From: Sedimenticola sp.
GTDB taxonomy: Bacteria; Pseudomonadota; Gammaproteobacteria; Chromatiales; Chromatiaceae
Length of the DNA: 56,941 bases
Assembly (NCBI GenBank): GCA_027026755.1
Contig: JALVNE010000376.1
Span: 1-56,941 of the forward strand
Reading direction: 5' to 3'
A program made the position numbers and the translations under genes. Below the pieces are notes generated by a model. That model saw only the letters and a program-made list of their open reading frames with translations, ran no database searches and was not told where the DNA came from. This document shows positions 8,423 to 18,978 of the stretch, one piece after another. Position 1 is the first letter of the stretch; each line of letters opens with the position of its first letter.

Positions 8423-9756
8423 ACAGGGGGGATCTGTTTGCCGCGGACCAGTTGGCAGGCAGGCCCCTGGCGGATCGCATGCGCCCGCGCAGCCTGGATG
8501 AATACCGGGGGCAGGCCCATATCCTGGGGCCGGACAAGCCCCTGCGCCAGGCCATCGAAAGAAATCAGCTCCATTCCATGATTTTCTGGGGGCCGCCGGG
8601 CACGGGCAAGACCACCCTGGCGCGGCTGCTGGCCAACGCTTCCGGCTATGCCTTTCACACCCTGTCCGCGGTGCTGGCCGGGGTGAAGGATATCCGCGCC
8701 GCCGTGGAGCGGGCCCGGCAGGTGAAGGCGGAGATGGGGCAGGGCACGGTGCTGTTCATCGACGAGGTGCACCGCTTCAACAAGAGCCAGCAGGACGCCT
8801 TTCTGCCCCATGTGGAGGACGGCACTTTCCTGTTCGTGGGCGCCACCACGGAAAATCCTTCGTTTGAGCTGAACAACGCCCTGTTGTCCCGGGCCCGGGT
8901 TTATGTGCTCAAGTCCCTGTCAGAGGAGGATCTGGTGGCGGTGTTGCGTCACGCCCTGGAGGACAGGGAGCGGGGACTGGGCGATCAGGTGCGGGAAATC
9001 GCCGATGCGGATCTGGAGCGCATCGCCCTGGCGGCGGATGGTGATGCCCGCCGCGCCCTGAACCTGCTGGAAAGCGCCGCCGGCCTGGCGGAGGACGGAC
9101 GTATCCCGTCAGCAGTCGTGAAGGAGGTCTGCGCCGGCCAGGTCAGGCGTTTCGACAAGGGCGGGGAGGTCTTCTACGACCAGATTTCCGCTCTGCACAA
9201 ATCCGTGCGCGGCTCCAGCCCTGACGCGGCTCTGTACTGGCTGTGCCGCATGCTCGATGGTGGTTGCGATCCCCTGTACATCGCCCGGCGGGTGCTGCGC
9301 ATGGCCTCCGAGGACATCGGCAATGCCGATCCCCGCGCCCTGGAACTGGCCCTCAATGCCTGGCAGGTGCAGGAACGCCTGGGCAGTCCCGAAGGCGAGT
9401 TGGCCATCGCCCAGGCGGTGGTGTACCTGGCCTGCGCCGCCAAGAGCAATGCCGTCTATACCGCTTTCAAGGCTGCCATGAAGGACGCCCGTCACACGGG
9501 TTCCCTGGAAGTCCCCTTGCATCTGCGCAACGCGCCGACCAAGCTCATGAAGGAGCTGGGTTACGGCAAGACCTATCGCTATGCCCATGATGAGCCTGAT
9601 GCTTACGCGGCGGGAGAAACCTATCTGCCCGATGAGCTGGTGGGGCGGCAGTATTATCATCCCGTGCCCCGGGGGCTGGAGATCCGCATCGCGGAAAAGC
9701 TGGCCCGGCTGCGGGAACTGGATGAGAAAGCCGGAGAGAAAGGGGTAAAATACTAA
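8419..9756 (+). CDS. rarA: Replication-associated recombination ATPase RarA (MgsA)
   Basis: This 445-residue AAA+ ATPase shows Walker A GPPGTGKT (residues 58-65), Walker B VLFIDEVH (111-118), sensor-type GATTENPSF and arginine-finger region SRARV, all typical of RarA/WRNIP1. The C-terminal half carries the tetramerisation part, ending with [10 protein letters not shown]. RarA acts at stalled replication forks with SSB. It overlaps lolA by four bases. The gene is followed by a repeat-rich space of 365 bases, which probably marks the end of the transcript. Confidence 0.96.
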   Translation: MNRGDLFAADQLAGRPLADRMRPRSLDEYRGQAHILGPDKPLRQAIERNQLHSMIFWGPPGTGKTTLARLLANASGYAFHTLSAVLAGVKDIRAAVERARQVKAEMGQGTVLFIDEVHRFNKSQQDAFLPHVEDGTFLFVGATTENPSFELNNALLSRARVYVLKSLSEEDLVAVLRHALEDRERGLGDQVREIADADLERIALAADGDARRALNLLESAAGLAEDGRIPSAVVKEVCAGQVRRFDKGGEVFYDQISALHKSVRGSSPDAALYWLCRMLDGGCDPLYIARRVLRMASEDIGNADPRALELALNAWQVQERLGSPEGELAIAQAVVYLACAAKSNAVYTAFKAAMKDARHTGSLEVPLHLRNAPTKLMKELGYGKTYRYAHDEPDAYAAGETYLPDELVGRQYYHPVPRGLEIRIAEKLARLRELDEKAGEKGVKY

Positions 9757-9816
9757 CAGGTGCGTAATAGTCCGTACCTTGACAGGCGATTCGAGGCGAT
9801 GAATAGACGCTCGCCT

Positions 9817-9875
9817 GTAGGTCGGACTTTAGTCCGACACACAACGGTGGATTGTCGGGCTGAAGCCCGACCTAC
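9817..9875. repeat. GTAGGTCGG palindromic repeat, copy 1
   Basis: GTAGGTCGGACTTTAGTCCG is followed, after a spacer, by CGGGCTGAAGCCCGACCTAC. Each arm is a small hairpin (CGGACT/AGTCCG and CGGGCT/AGCCCG), and the two outer ends pair with one another. The same element recurs at 12342, 44259 and 48110, always between genes. Confidence 0.9.
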
Positions 9876-9878
9876 GAT

Positions 9879-9900
9879 CATAACGCGGTTTCGCGTTATG
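9879..9900. terminator. Perfect stem-loop after rarA
   Basis: CATAACGCG and CGCGTTATG pair perfectly around GTTT. There is no T-run on either side, so termination would need help; it may simply be part of the adjoining repeat. Confidence 0.4.
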
Positions 9901-9918
9901 ACGCTTAATTCAAAAGAT

Positions 9919-10071
9919 GGTGGTAAGTCATTGAATAGCCAGGACGCTGTGAATACATCCATGACCGCTTTTTGGCATCCTGCCATTGCGGCACTCGTGC
10001 ATCCGTGCACATCGTAAGCTCTGCGGCAGCTTCCCTGCTGCCGAAGCCTGGCCATTCAATGACTTACCACC
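9919..10071. repeat. 153-bp MITE-like element with 25-bp terminal inverted repeats
   Basis: The ends, 9919-9943 and 10047-10071, are 25-base inverted repeats with one mismatch (GGTGGTAAGTCATTGAAT...). The interior, about 9944-10024, is homologous in inverse orientation to about 23663-23742, sharing GGATGCACGAGTGCCGC and GGCAGGATGCCAA. No transposase is encoded, so it resembles a non-autonomous mobile element. Confidence 0.7.
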
Positions 10072-10121
10072 TGTAAGCCAATCATGTTGAGGAGTTATCT
10101 TTTGCCTTGCGGGGAAAACCG

Positions 10122-10492
10122 ATGACACAAACACTGGCCATTGCCGCGGGCGGCGCTCTGGGGGCGCTCATGCGCTTCTGGGTGTCCACGGCCACCTATG
10201 CGTGGCTGGGGCGCGGCTTTCCCTGGGGCACCCTGATGGTGAATGTGCTGGGCTCCTTCGTCATGGGCCTGCTCTATATCCTGTTCCTGGAGCGTCTGAC
10301 CACGGGGCCGGAGCTGCGCGCCTTTCTGCTCATCGGTTTTCTCGGCGCGTTTACCACCTTTTCCACCTTTTCCATCGAAACCTTCAATCTCATCGAGGAA
10401 GCCGAGATCGGCAAGGCCCTCGTCAATGCCGGCGGCAGCGTGGTGATCTGTATCGTCGCCGCCTGGTTTGGCGTCATGGCCGGGAGACAGTT

Positions 10493-10496
<4 letters not shown>
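10122..10496 (+). CDS. crcB: Fluoride channel CrcB (Fluc)
   Basis: The 124-residue membrane protein has four hydrophobic segments and the Fluc signature features GALGALMRFW, GTLMVNVLGSFVMG (with the pore asparagine) and GAFTTFSTFSIE (the phenylalanine box). It forms a dual-topology dimer that exports fluoride. The ATG at 10122 follows GGGGAAA at good distance; the first five in-frame residues upstream are not needed. No fluoride riboswitch was recognised in the 50 bases upstream. Its stop overlaps the DUF190 gene by four bases, the usual crcB partner. Confidence 0.95.
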
Positions 10497-12077
<1,581 letters not shown>

Positions 12078-12096
12078 TCCCGCGGCGGGGTCCTCC

Positions 12097-12285
12097 TCAG
12101 CTTTTCACCAGCAGAACCAGCAGGGCAACGAAGCCTGCCACCAGTGCCAGGGGAACGATGGCTGCCTGCCAGTCGCCTTTTTCGGCTTTGGGTGAGTTCT
12201 CCATCCAGTGCTTGGCCGCCGGGTACATGAATACCAGCATGATGACCAGGGTGACCGCCATGCCGATCTGAAGCCAGATATTCAT
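12097..12285 (-). CDS. Small two-helix membrane protein
   Basis: A 62-residue protein, starting MNIWLQIGMAVTLVIML, has two transmembrane helices (about 5-22 and 43-60) joined by a short polar loop, HWMENSPKAEKGDWQ. I recognise the general type from gammaproteobacterial genomes but no function. It is convergent with serS, 19 bases away, and its upstream side holds a GTAGGTCGG repeat. Confidence 0.7.
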   Translation of the reverse strand: MNIWLQIGMAVTLVIMLVFMYPAAKHWMENSPKAEKGDWQAAIVPLALVAGFVALLVLLVKS

Positions 12286-12341
12286 TATGATCCTGTCCTG
12301 AAGAAAGCCGCTTCCGCCATGGTGAGGGAAGCGCCAAAACT

Positions 12342-12407
12342 GTAGGTCGGACTTCAGTCCGACACCTCCCGCGCTGGCACTTGCGGTCGGGCTGAAGCCC
12401 GACCTAC
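12342..12407. repeat. GTAGGTCGG palindromic repeat, copy 2
   Basis: It has the same architecture as the copy at 9817: GTAGGTCGGACTTCAGTCCG, a GC-rich spacer, then CGGGCTGAAGCCCGACCTAC. Confidence 0.9.
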
Positions 12408-12430
12408 GGTCTGGAGCACTCCATTTTCAA

Positions 12431-13102
12431 TTATTCGTCGCCGAAGATGCCCAGAATCTGCAACAGGCTGATGAAGATATTGAAAATAGAAAGGTACAGC
12501 CCATAGGTGGCACTGATGTAATTGGTTTCACCGCCATGCACCATCTGACTGGTCTGGAACAGGATGAAACCGCTCATGAGCAGAATGAAGCCCGCGGCAA
12601 TGGCCAGCTGCAGGGCCGGGATATGCAGAAAAATGTTGGCCAGCATGGCCACCAGCAACACCATCATGCCGGCAAAGATGAAGCCGCCCATGAAGCTGAA
12701 GTCACGCCGGCTGCTCAGGGCATAACCGGAGAGTCCCAGAAAGATGATGCCGGTGCCGCCCAGGGCCAGGGCCACGGTCTGGGGCCCGTTGGGCAACTGC
12801 AGATAGATGCTGATGACCGCGCCAAGGCCGAAACCCAAGAGGCCCGTAATGCCGAAAATCACGCCGATGCCGGCACCGGAATCTTGGGTCCGGGGCAGGA
12901 CGAACATGCCCAGCAGCATGGCAACGATGACGGATGCCGTGTATGTCCAAAGCGGCACCGCCAGATACAAAGAAACCATCGCCATCAACCCGGAAAACAA
13001 CAGGGTGGCGGACAACAGCAGATACGTATTCTTGATGACCTTGTTGGTGGCAAAAGCCTGCTCGCCTGATCGACGGACTGCCTGTTCAAAAGCCTTGTTC
13101 AT
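12431..13102 (-). CDS. Bax inhibitor-1 family membrane protein (YccA-like)
   Basis: The 223-residue protein has seven predicted transmembrane helices from residue 35 onward, and the family end with SATYGLYLSIFNIFISLLQI. Bacterial members include YccA, which binds and modulates FtsH, and BsYetJ, a pH-sensitive calcium leak channel; which activity applies here cannot be told. The start at 13102 has AGAGGA upstream; 13 further in-frame residues upstream (from 13141) are disfavoured. It is divergent from the OmpA-like gene. Confidence 0.88.
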   Translation of the reverse strand: MNKAFEQAVRRSGEQAFATNKVIKNTYLLLSATLLFSGLMAMVSLYLAVPLWTYTASVIVAMLLGMFVLPRTQDSGAGIGVIFGITGLLGFGLGAVISIYLQLPNGPQTVALALGGTGIIFLGLSGYALSSRRDFSFMGGFIFAGMMVLLVAMLANIFLHIPALQLAIAAGFILLMSGFILFQTSQMVHGGETNYISATYGLYLSIFNIFISLLQILGIFGDE

Positions 13103-13322
13103 TGTGTTCTCTATCCTCTTTGATCTTGTCGTTTGGTCCACTGATTATGTGGAGCATTTCCCGCTAACGCCGAAAAATGTCCCTCTATTTTCAAATTCAT
13201 TGAATTTAGACGCGCATAACGGGTCAGAGTTCCTGCAAGTCCGTTCATGTATAACAACATGGGCCGAAGCTGGCAAGTCCTGTTTCCCTCGGATTCATTA
13301 CATTTCTGGCCGGGAGATGGGT

Positions 13323-13352
13323 TTGTACAATTTGCCGGATGTTCGTTATACT
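13323..13352 (+). promoter_or_regulatory. Putative sigma-70 promoter of the OmpA-like gene
   Basis: TTGTAC (13323-13328) and TATACT (13347-13352) are separated by 18 bases, about 120 bases upstream of the start codon. The remaining 13103-13475 interval shows no gene I can support. Confidence 0.45.
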
Positions 13353-13475
13353 TGAATGAGTATGCTCTGTCTGGCTGTTCCCCGGATGCGGTGCGGGACA
13401 GGCTGGAAACGGATTTGATAATGGGCGTTGCAGCCCGACGAAAAATATATGTCTACATTTCAGGAGAAAGACAAG

Positions 13476-14159
13476 ATGTTCGATTCAAACAAGAAAATCG
13501 CTACGGTTGCAGCGGCTGTGGGCCTCATTCTGGGTTCCACGGTGGCTTCCGCCGAGGATCCCATGCGCGCCTACGCCATGGATGCGGAAAAAACCGTGGT
13601 CACCAATGCTTTTGGTGAATGCTGGGAGGCCAAGGGGGGCGTCAGGCAGCTGATCGAAAAATGTGGTGATGTGGTTGCGGTCACCAAAGAAGAAGAGGCC
13701 AAGGCCAAGCCTGTTCCTGTCGATGGTGATGACGACAACGACGGCGTGCCCAACAGCCGTGACAAGTGTCCCAATACTGCTGCCGGGGCCACCGTCGATT
13801 CTGATGGTTGCCAAATCGTTGAAAACCTGACCATCAACCTGGTGGTTGAAGAATTCGATTTCGACAGCGCGGTACTCAAGCCTGAGATGAAAGCAGCTCT
13901 GAAAGACTTTGCCGACAAGGTCAAGGCCAGCCCTGGTCACGAAACCGTCACGGTTATCGGTCACACCGACAGCACGGGTCCCGCGGCCTACAACATGAAG
14001 CTGTCCCTGCGTCGCGCCCAGGCTGCAGCCGACTATCTGACCTCGCTGGGTATCGATTCCATTACGGTCAAGGGCATGGGTGAAACCCAACCCATCGCCA
14101 GTAACAAGACCAGAGAAGGTCGCGCCAAGAACCGCCGTATCGAAATCACCACCCACTGA
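13476..14159 (+). CDS. OmpA-family outer-membrane/peptidoglycan-binding protein
   Basis: The 227-residue protein has a signal peptide ending at TVASAED, a central calcium-binding thrombospondin-type-3-like segment (DGDDDNDGVPNSRDKCPNT), and a C-terminal OmpA domain with FDFDSAVLKP and GHTDSTGPAAYN, which binds diaminopimelate in peptidoglycan. There is no long N-terminal beta-barrel, so it is a periplasmic or surface linker rather than a classical OmpA porin. The ATG at 13476 follows GGAG. It stands alone between a promoter and a strong terminator and is probably abundantly expressed. Confidence 0.9.
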   Translation: MFDSNKKIATVAAAVGLILGSTVASAEDPMRAYAMDAEKTVVTNAFGECWEAKGGVRQLIEKCGDVVAVTKEEEAKAKPVPVDGDDDNDGVPNSRDKCPNTAAGATVDSDGCQIVENLTINLVVEEFDFDSAVLKPEMKAALKDFADKVKASPGHETVTVIGHTDSTGPAAYNMKLSLRRAQAAADYLTSLGIDSITVKGMGETQPIASNKTREGRAKNRRIEITTH

Positions 14160-14164
14160 TCGGT

Positions 14165-14181
14165 GGCGCTTTTTCAGCGCC
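14165..14181 (+). terminator. Stem-loop directly after the OmpA-like gene
   Basis: GGCGC and GCGCC pair around TTTTTCA. It precedes the stronger terminator at 14200. Confidence 0.5.
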
Positions 14182-14199
14182 TGAGAGGGCGCTGACGAG

Positions 14200-14234
14200 A
14201 AGCCGGTGTCCTGCAAGGGATGCCGGCTTTTTTA
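14200..14234 (+). terminator. Rho-independent terminator
   Basis: AAGCCGG pairs with CCGGCTT, with further pairing of TCC and GGGA inside, and is followed by a T-run. It separates the OmpA-like gene from thrS. Confidence 0.8.
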
Positions 14235-14319
14235 TGTACAGCTGGCCAAGTGGACAGTACAATACGCGCCTTGTCTGTCACGTGGCCTTTGGTGGGGGTC
14301 ACCACTGAGGAAAAGAATC

Positions 14320-16230
14320 ATGCCGGAAATCACACTTCCAGACGGCTCCAAACGCGTTTTTGATCATCCTGTCACTGTCGCCGATGTGGCGGCTGACATT
14401 GGTCCTGGCCTGGCCAAGGCCACCCTGGCGGGAAAGGTGGACGGTGAGCTGGTGGATGCTTCCACCGTCATTGACAAGGATGCCGAACTGGCCATCGTCA
14501 CCGACAGGGACGAGGATGCCTTGGAGCTGATTCGTCATGACGCGGCCCATGTCATGGCCCAGGCCGTGCAGGAACTCTTTCCCGGCACCCAGGTGACCAT
14601 AGGTCCTGCCATCGAAGACGGTTTCTACTACGACTTTGCCCGTGAAGAAGCTTTTACCCCGGATGATCTGAAGAAGATCGAAGACCGCATGCGCGAGATC
14701 GTGGGCCGGGATCTGCCCATAGAACGGGAAGTCTGGGACAGGGAGGAGGCAAAAAAAGTCTTTGCCGATCTGGGAGAGCATTACAAGGTGGAGATCATCG
14801 ACGCTATCCCGGAAGGCGAGCCGGTGAGCATCTATCGTCAGGGCGACTGGTTCGATGTCTGCCGCGGCCCTCATCTGCCCAGTACCGGCAGGCTGCCCAA
14901 AGCCTTCAAGCTGATGAAGCTGGCTGGCGCCTACTGGCGGGGTGATGCCAACAATGAGATGCTGCAGCGCATCTATGGCACGGCCTGGCGCAACAAGAAG
15001 GAACTCAAGGCCTATCTGCACCGCCTGGAAGAAGCCGAGAAGCGCGATCACCGCAAGATCGGCAAGGCCCTGGATCTGTTCCATACCCAGGAAGAGGCGC
15101 CGGGCATGGTGTTCTGGCATGACAAGGGCTGGCAGATCTATCTCACCATTCAGGACTATGTGCGTGGCAAGCTGCGTGAGCATGGTTATCAGGAAGTCCA
15201 CACCCCGGAGATCATCGACCGCAGCCTGTGGGAGAAATCTGGCCACTGGGACAAGTTCGGTGACATGATCTTCACCACCCATTCCGAGCACCGGGATTAC
15301 GCCATCAAACCCATGAACTGTCCGGCTCACGTGCAGATATACAATCATGGTCTGCGCAGCTACCGGGACCTGCCTTTGCGCCTGGCGGAATTTGGCTCCT
15401 GCCACCGCAATGAGCCCTCCGGAACCCTGCACGGCATCATGCGCGTGCGCAATTTCGTGCAGGATGACGCCCATATCTTCTGTACGGAAGACCAGATTCT
15501 CTCTGAAGTGTCGGCATTCATCGACCTGTTGTTCGAGGTGTACCGGGATTTCGGTTTTGAAGAAGTGCTCATCAAGCTCTCCACCCGCCCGGAAAAGCGC
15601 GTGGGTTCTGATGAGCTGTGGGACAAGGCGGAGAAATCCCTGGAAGACGCCCTGAACCACAAAAACCTCGAGTGGGAACTTCAGCCGGGGGAGGGGGCTT
15701 TCTATGGCCCCAAGATCGAGTTCTCCCTGAAAGACTGCCTGGGGCGGGTCTGGCAGCTGGGCACCATCCAGCTGGATTTCTCCATGCCGGAGCGTCTGGG
15801 AGCCCATTACATTGCTGAGGACAACAGCAAGCAGGTGCCGGTGATGCTGCATCGGGCCATACTGGGTTCCCTGGAGCGCTTCATCGGCATTCTCATCGAA
15901 CATTATGCCGGCGCCTTGCCGGTTTGGTTGTCTCCTGTTCAGGCCATGGTGATGAATATCACCGACAAACAGGCGGGATATGTCAAGGAAGTGGCCGAAA
16001 AGCTGAAAAAACAGGGATTTCGTGTGCAAATGGACTTGAGAAACGAAAAGATCGGCTTTAAAATCCGCGAGCACACATTACAGCGTATTCCCTATCTGTT
16101 GGTCGTGGGTGACCGGGAGATGGAGAACGGCGCTGTCGCCGTTCGCCAGCGGGGCGGGGAAGACCTGGGGGCAATGCCCCTGGATGACTTCATCGCCCGT
16201 CTGCAGGACGATCTGAAAAACAGAGCCTAG
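14320..16230 (+). CDS. thrS: Threonyl-tRNA synthetase
   Basis: The 636-residue enzyme has an N-terminal TGS domain (1-60), the editing domain with [11 protein letters not shown] (zinc-like HxxxH) and the class II core with zinc ligand Cys in PMNCPAH, motif 2 near CHRNEPSG and motif 3 near [13 protein letters not shown], ending with an anticodon-binding domain. The ATG at 14320 follows GAGG; upstream in-frame codons run through the terminator and are not coding. It opens the thrS-infC-rpmI-rplT-pheS-pheT-ihfA cluster. No operator resembling the E. coli thrS anticodon mimic was identified. Confidence 0.97.
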   Translation: MPEITLPDGSKRVFDHPVTVADVAADIGPGLAKATLAGKVDGELVDASTVIDKDAELAIVTDRDEDALELIRHDAAHVMAQAVQELFPGTQVTIGPAIEDGFYYDFAREEAFTPDDLKKIEDRMREIVGRDLPIEREVWDREEAKKVFADLGEHYKVEIIDAIPEGEPVSIYRQGDWFDVCRGPHLPSTGRLPKAFKLMKLAGAYWRGDANNEMLQRIYGTAWRNKKELKAYLHRLEEAEKRDHRKIGKALDLFHTQEEAPGMVFWHDKGWQIYLTIQDYVRGKLREHGYQEVHTPEIIDRSLWEKSGHWDKFGDMIFTTHSEHRDYAIKPMNCPAHVQIYNHGLRSYRDLPLRLAEFGSCHRNEPSGTLHGIMRVRNFVQDDAHIFCTEDQILSEVSAFIDLLFEVYRDFGFEEVLIKLSTRPEKRVGSDELWDKAEKSLEDALNHKNLEWELQPGEGAFYGPKIEFSLKDCLGRVWQLGTIQLDFSMPERLGAHYIAEDNSKQVPVMLHRAILGSLERFIGILIEHYAGALPVWLSPVQAMVMNITDKQAGYVKEVAEKLKKQGFRVQMDLRNEKIGFKIREHTLQRIPYLLVVGDREMENGAVAVRQRGGEDLGAMPLDDFIARLQDDLKNRA

Positions 16231-16263
16231 GTGCCGACACACCGGGCAACGACTGAATTTGTA

Positions 16264-16280
16264 TAGAGGACCTGGCTATA
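16264..16280 (+). promoter_or_regulatory. Ribosome-binding site and ATA start of infC
   Basis: TAGAGGA (16264-16270) is followed by seven bases and then ATA. This decides the start codon and implies autoregulation through start-codon discrimination. Confidence 0.65.
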
Positions 16281-16799
16281 GCTAAACAAGACAAAAGAAA
16301 CCGGCTGAATACCGATATCACCGTTCCCCAAGTTCGACTCATCGACGAGAACGGCGAGCAGGTAGGCATCGTTTCAATAGAAGAAGCACTGGAGGCGGCA
16401 GCGGATGCCGATCTCGATCTGGTTGAAATCGTGCCCAATGCGGAACCGCCGGTGTGCCGTATCATGGATTACGGCAAATTTGTATTCGAAGCCAAGAAGC
16501 AGAAGCAGGCGGCGAAGAAGAAGCAGAAGCAGGTTCAGGTCAAGGAAATGAAATTCCGCCCCCGCACCGATTCCGGGGACTATGCCATCAAGCTGCGGAA
16601 CCTGAGACGTTTCCTGGAGAATGGCGACAAGGCCAAGGTCACCATGCGTTTCCGGGGGCGGGAGCATGCTCACCGGGAACTGGGGCTGGAGGTGTTGCAA
16701 CGCATCGAAAAGGATTTGGAAGATATCGCCCAGGTGGAACAGCGCCCGGCGATGGAAGGGCGCCAGATGGTCATGGTGCTGGCGCCGCGCAAAAAATAG
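16278..16799 (+). CDS. infC: Translation initiation factor IF-3, with a non-canonical start codon
   Basis: The 173-residue IF-3 reads [13 protein letters not shown] at its start and contains [34 protein letters not shown] and the C-terminal [12 protein letters not shown]. No ATG, GTG or TTG lies between the in-frame stop at 16254 and the conserved body. The best start is ATA at 16278, seven bases after AGAGGA (16265-16270); CTG at 16272 and ATT at 16257 are poorer. Rare starts such as AUU let IF-3 repress its own translation in E. coli, and AUA would work likewise. thrS ends 47 bases upstream. The protein is certain; the exact start is inferred. Confidence 0.92.
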   Translation: MAKQDKRNRLNTDITVPQVRLIDENGEQVGIVSIEEALEAAADADLDLVEIVPNAEPPVCRIMDYGKFVFEAKKQKQAAKKKQKQVQVKEMKFRPRTDSGDYAIKLRNLRRFLENGDKAKVTMRFRGREHAHRELGLEVLQRIEKDLEDIAQVEQRPAMEGRQMVMVLAPRKK

Positions 16800-16898
16800 T
16801 TTTCGTTCCGCACGCGGAACACAAGAGCAGTGGCCGGGCTTACAAGGCATTGCCTGGGTCACTCGTAATCCATCCTTAAATGCTACAGGAGAGAGAAA

Positions 16899-17093
16899 AT
16901 GCCAAAGATAAAGACCAACCGGGGCGCGGCCAAGCGGTTCAAGAAGACCGCTGGCGGCTTCAAGCGAAACCAGTCTCATCGCCGTCATATCCTGACCAAG
17001 AAGAGCACCAAGCGTAAGCGTCAGCTGCGTTCACCCGCCATGCTGCACAAGGCCGACGTGGCCGCGGCGCGCCGCATGATTCCCTACGCCTGA
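16899..17093 (+). CDS. rpmI: 50S ribosomal protein L35 (bL35)
   Basis: It encodes 64 residues beginning [17 protein letters not shown], very basic, with the conserved [18 protein letters not shown] core. A strong AGGAGAGAG ribosome-binding site precedes it. The 99-base gap after infC shows no clear terminator and may hold the L20-responsive control region known from other bacteria, which I could not recognise by eye. Confidence 0.98.
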   Translation: MPKIKTNRGAAKRFKKTAGGFKRNQSHRRHILTKKSTKRKRQLRSPAMLHKADVAAARRMIPYA

Positions 17094-17120
17094 TTCAAGT
17101 TTCGTTAAAGGAGATACAAG

Positions 17121-17480
17121 ATGCCCCGAGTAAAACGTGGTGTAACGGCGCACAAGCGTCACAAGAAGGTCCTCAAGCAGGCCAAAGGTTATTATGGCGC
17201 ACGCAGCAAGGTCTATCGCGTCGCCAAGCAGGCGGTCATCAAGGCTGGTCAGTATGCCTATCGTGACCGCCGTCAGCGCAAGCGCCAGTTCCGCGCCCTG
17301 TGGATCCAGCGCATCAATGCTGCGGCACGCATGAATGATCTGTCCTACAGCAGGTTCATGCACGGCCTGGACAAGGCCGGTATCGAAATCGACCGCAAGA
17401 TGCTGGCGGACATTGCTGTCCACGACATGCCGGCGTTTAGCCAGCTCGCAGAAAAGGCCAAGGCCGCTCTCGCGAGTTGA
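17121..17480 (+). CDS. rplT: 50S ribosomal protein L20 (bL20)
   Basis: The product has 119 residues starting [20 protein letters not shown], with [16 protein letters not shown] and the C-terminal [20 protein letters not shown]20 nucleates 50S assembly and represses the infC-rpmI-rplT unit in E. coli. A ribosome-binding site AAGGAGA precedes it, 27 bases after rpmI. Confidence 0.98.
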   Translation: MPRVKRGVTAHKRHKKVLKQAKGYYGARSKVYRVAKQAVIKAGQYAYRDRRQRKRQFRALWIQRINAAARMNDLSYSRFMHGLDKAGIEIDRKMLADIAVHDMPAFSQLAEKAKAALAS

Positions 17481-17490
17481 TCGGTTGCTG

Positions 17491-18625
<1,135 letters not shown>

Positions 18626-18785
18626 GGAAGCTCTGATCGAATCCATGAACTCGCATCTTGCACGCCTCCGGCCCGATTACTGCGTTGAACTTCTTGCTAA
18701 TAGCCTGCTGTTAGCAGCGAACTTCGCCTTGTACTCGAACCGGAGGAGCACAATCTGCTTCGTTCAGGATTCAATCAGAGCTTCC
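18626..18785. repeat. 160-bp element with 19-bp terminal inverted repeats
   Basis: The ends GGAAGCTCTGATCGAATCC and GGATTCAATCAGAGCTTCC are inverted repeats with one mismatch. Nested repeats CTCCGG/CCGGAG and GCTAATAGC/GCTGTTAGC lie inside. It begins immediately after the pheS stop and has no coding capacity. Confidence 0.75.
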
Positions 18786-18786
18786 C

Positions 18787-18954
18787 TAACAGGCTGTTGA
18801 AAAACACCGTTTTTCGACAGCCTGTGTGTGGCACAAGGATGTGCCACCATTTTCGATGGCTGTAAGCCATTGAAAATGAAGGAAGCGGGAAACCGCGTTT
18901 TCCGCTTCCGTCGTTGAGAAAGTCCATGGAAGGACTTTTTCAACATCCTGCTAA
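18787..18954. repeat. 168-bp palindromic element, copy 1
   Basis: It starts TAACAGGCTGTTGAAAAAC and ends TTTTTCAACATCCTGCTAA, so the ends are inverted repeats, with further hairpins inside (GGCACA..TGTGCC, GCGGAAAACGCGG-type, GTCCATGGAAGGAC). A second copy of identical length lies in the opposite orientation at 32168-32335. It ends 24 bases before the pheT ATG. Confidence 0.85.
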
Positions 18955-18978
18955 TCACTCAACTAGGGAAACAGCAAC

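Noticed and set aside
10072-10121. Fluoride riboswitch upstream of crcB
   Set aside because: The short leader shows no recognisable crcB-motif core, and the space is occupied by the end of a repeat.
13103-13475. Small gene in the gap before the OmpA-like gene
   Set aside because: Open frames there run into the OmpA-like gene out of frame and lack domain features; only a promoter is supported.
14299-16074. Long open frame opposite thrS
   Set aside because: It lies wholly antisense to a clear threonyl-tRNA synthetase and shows no recognisable domains.
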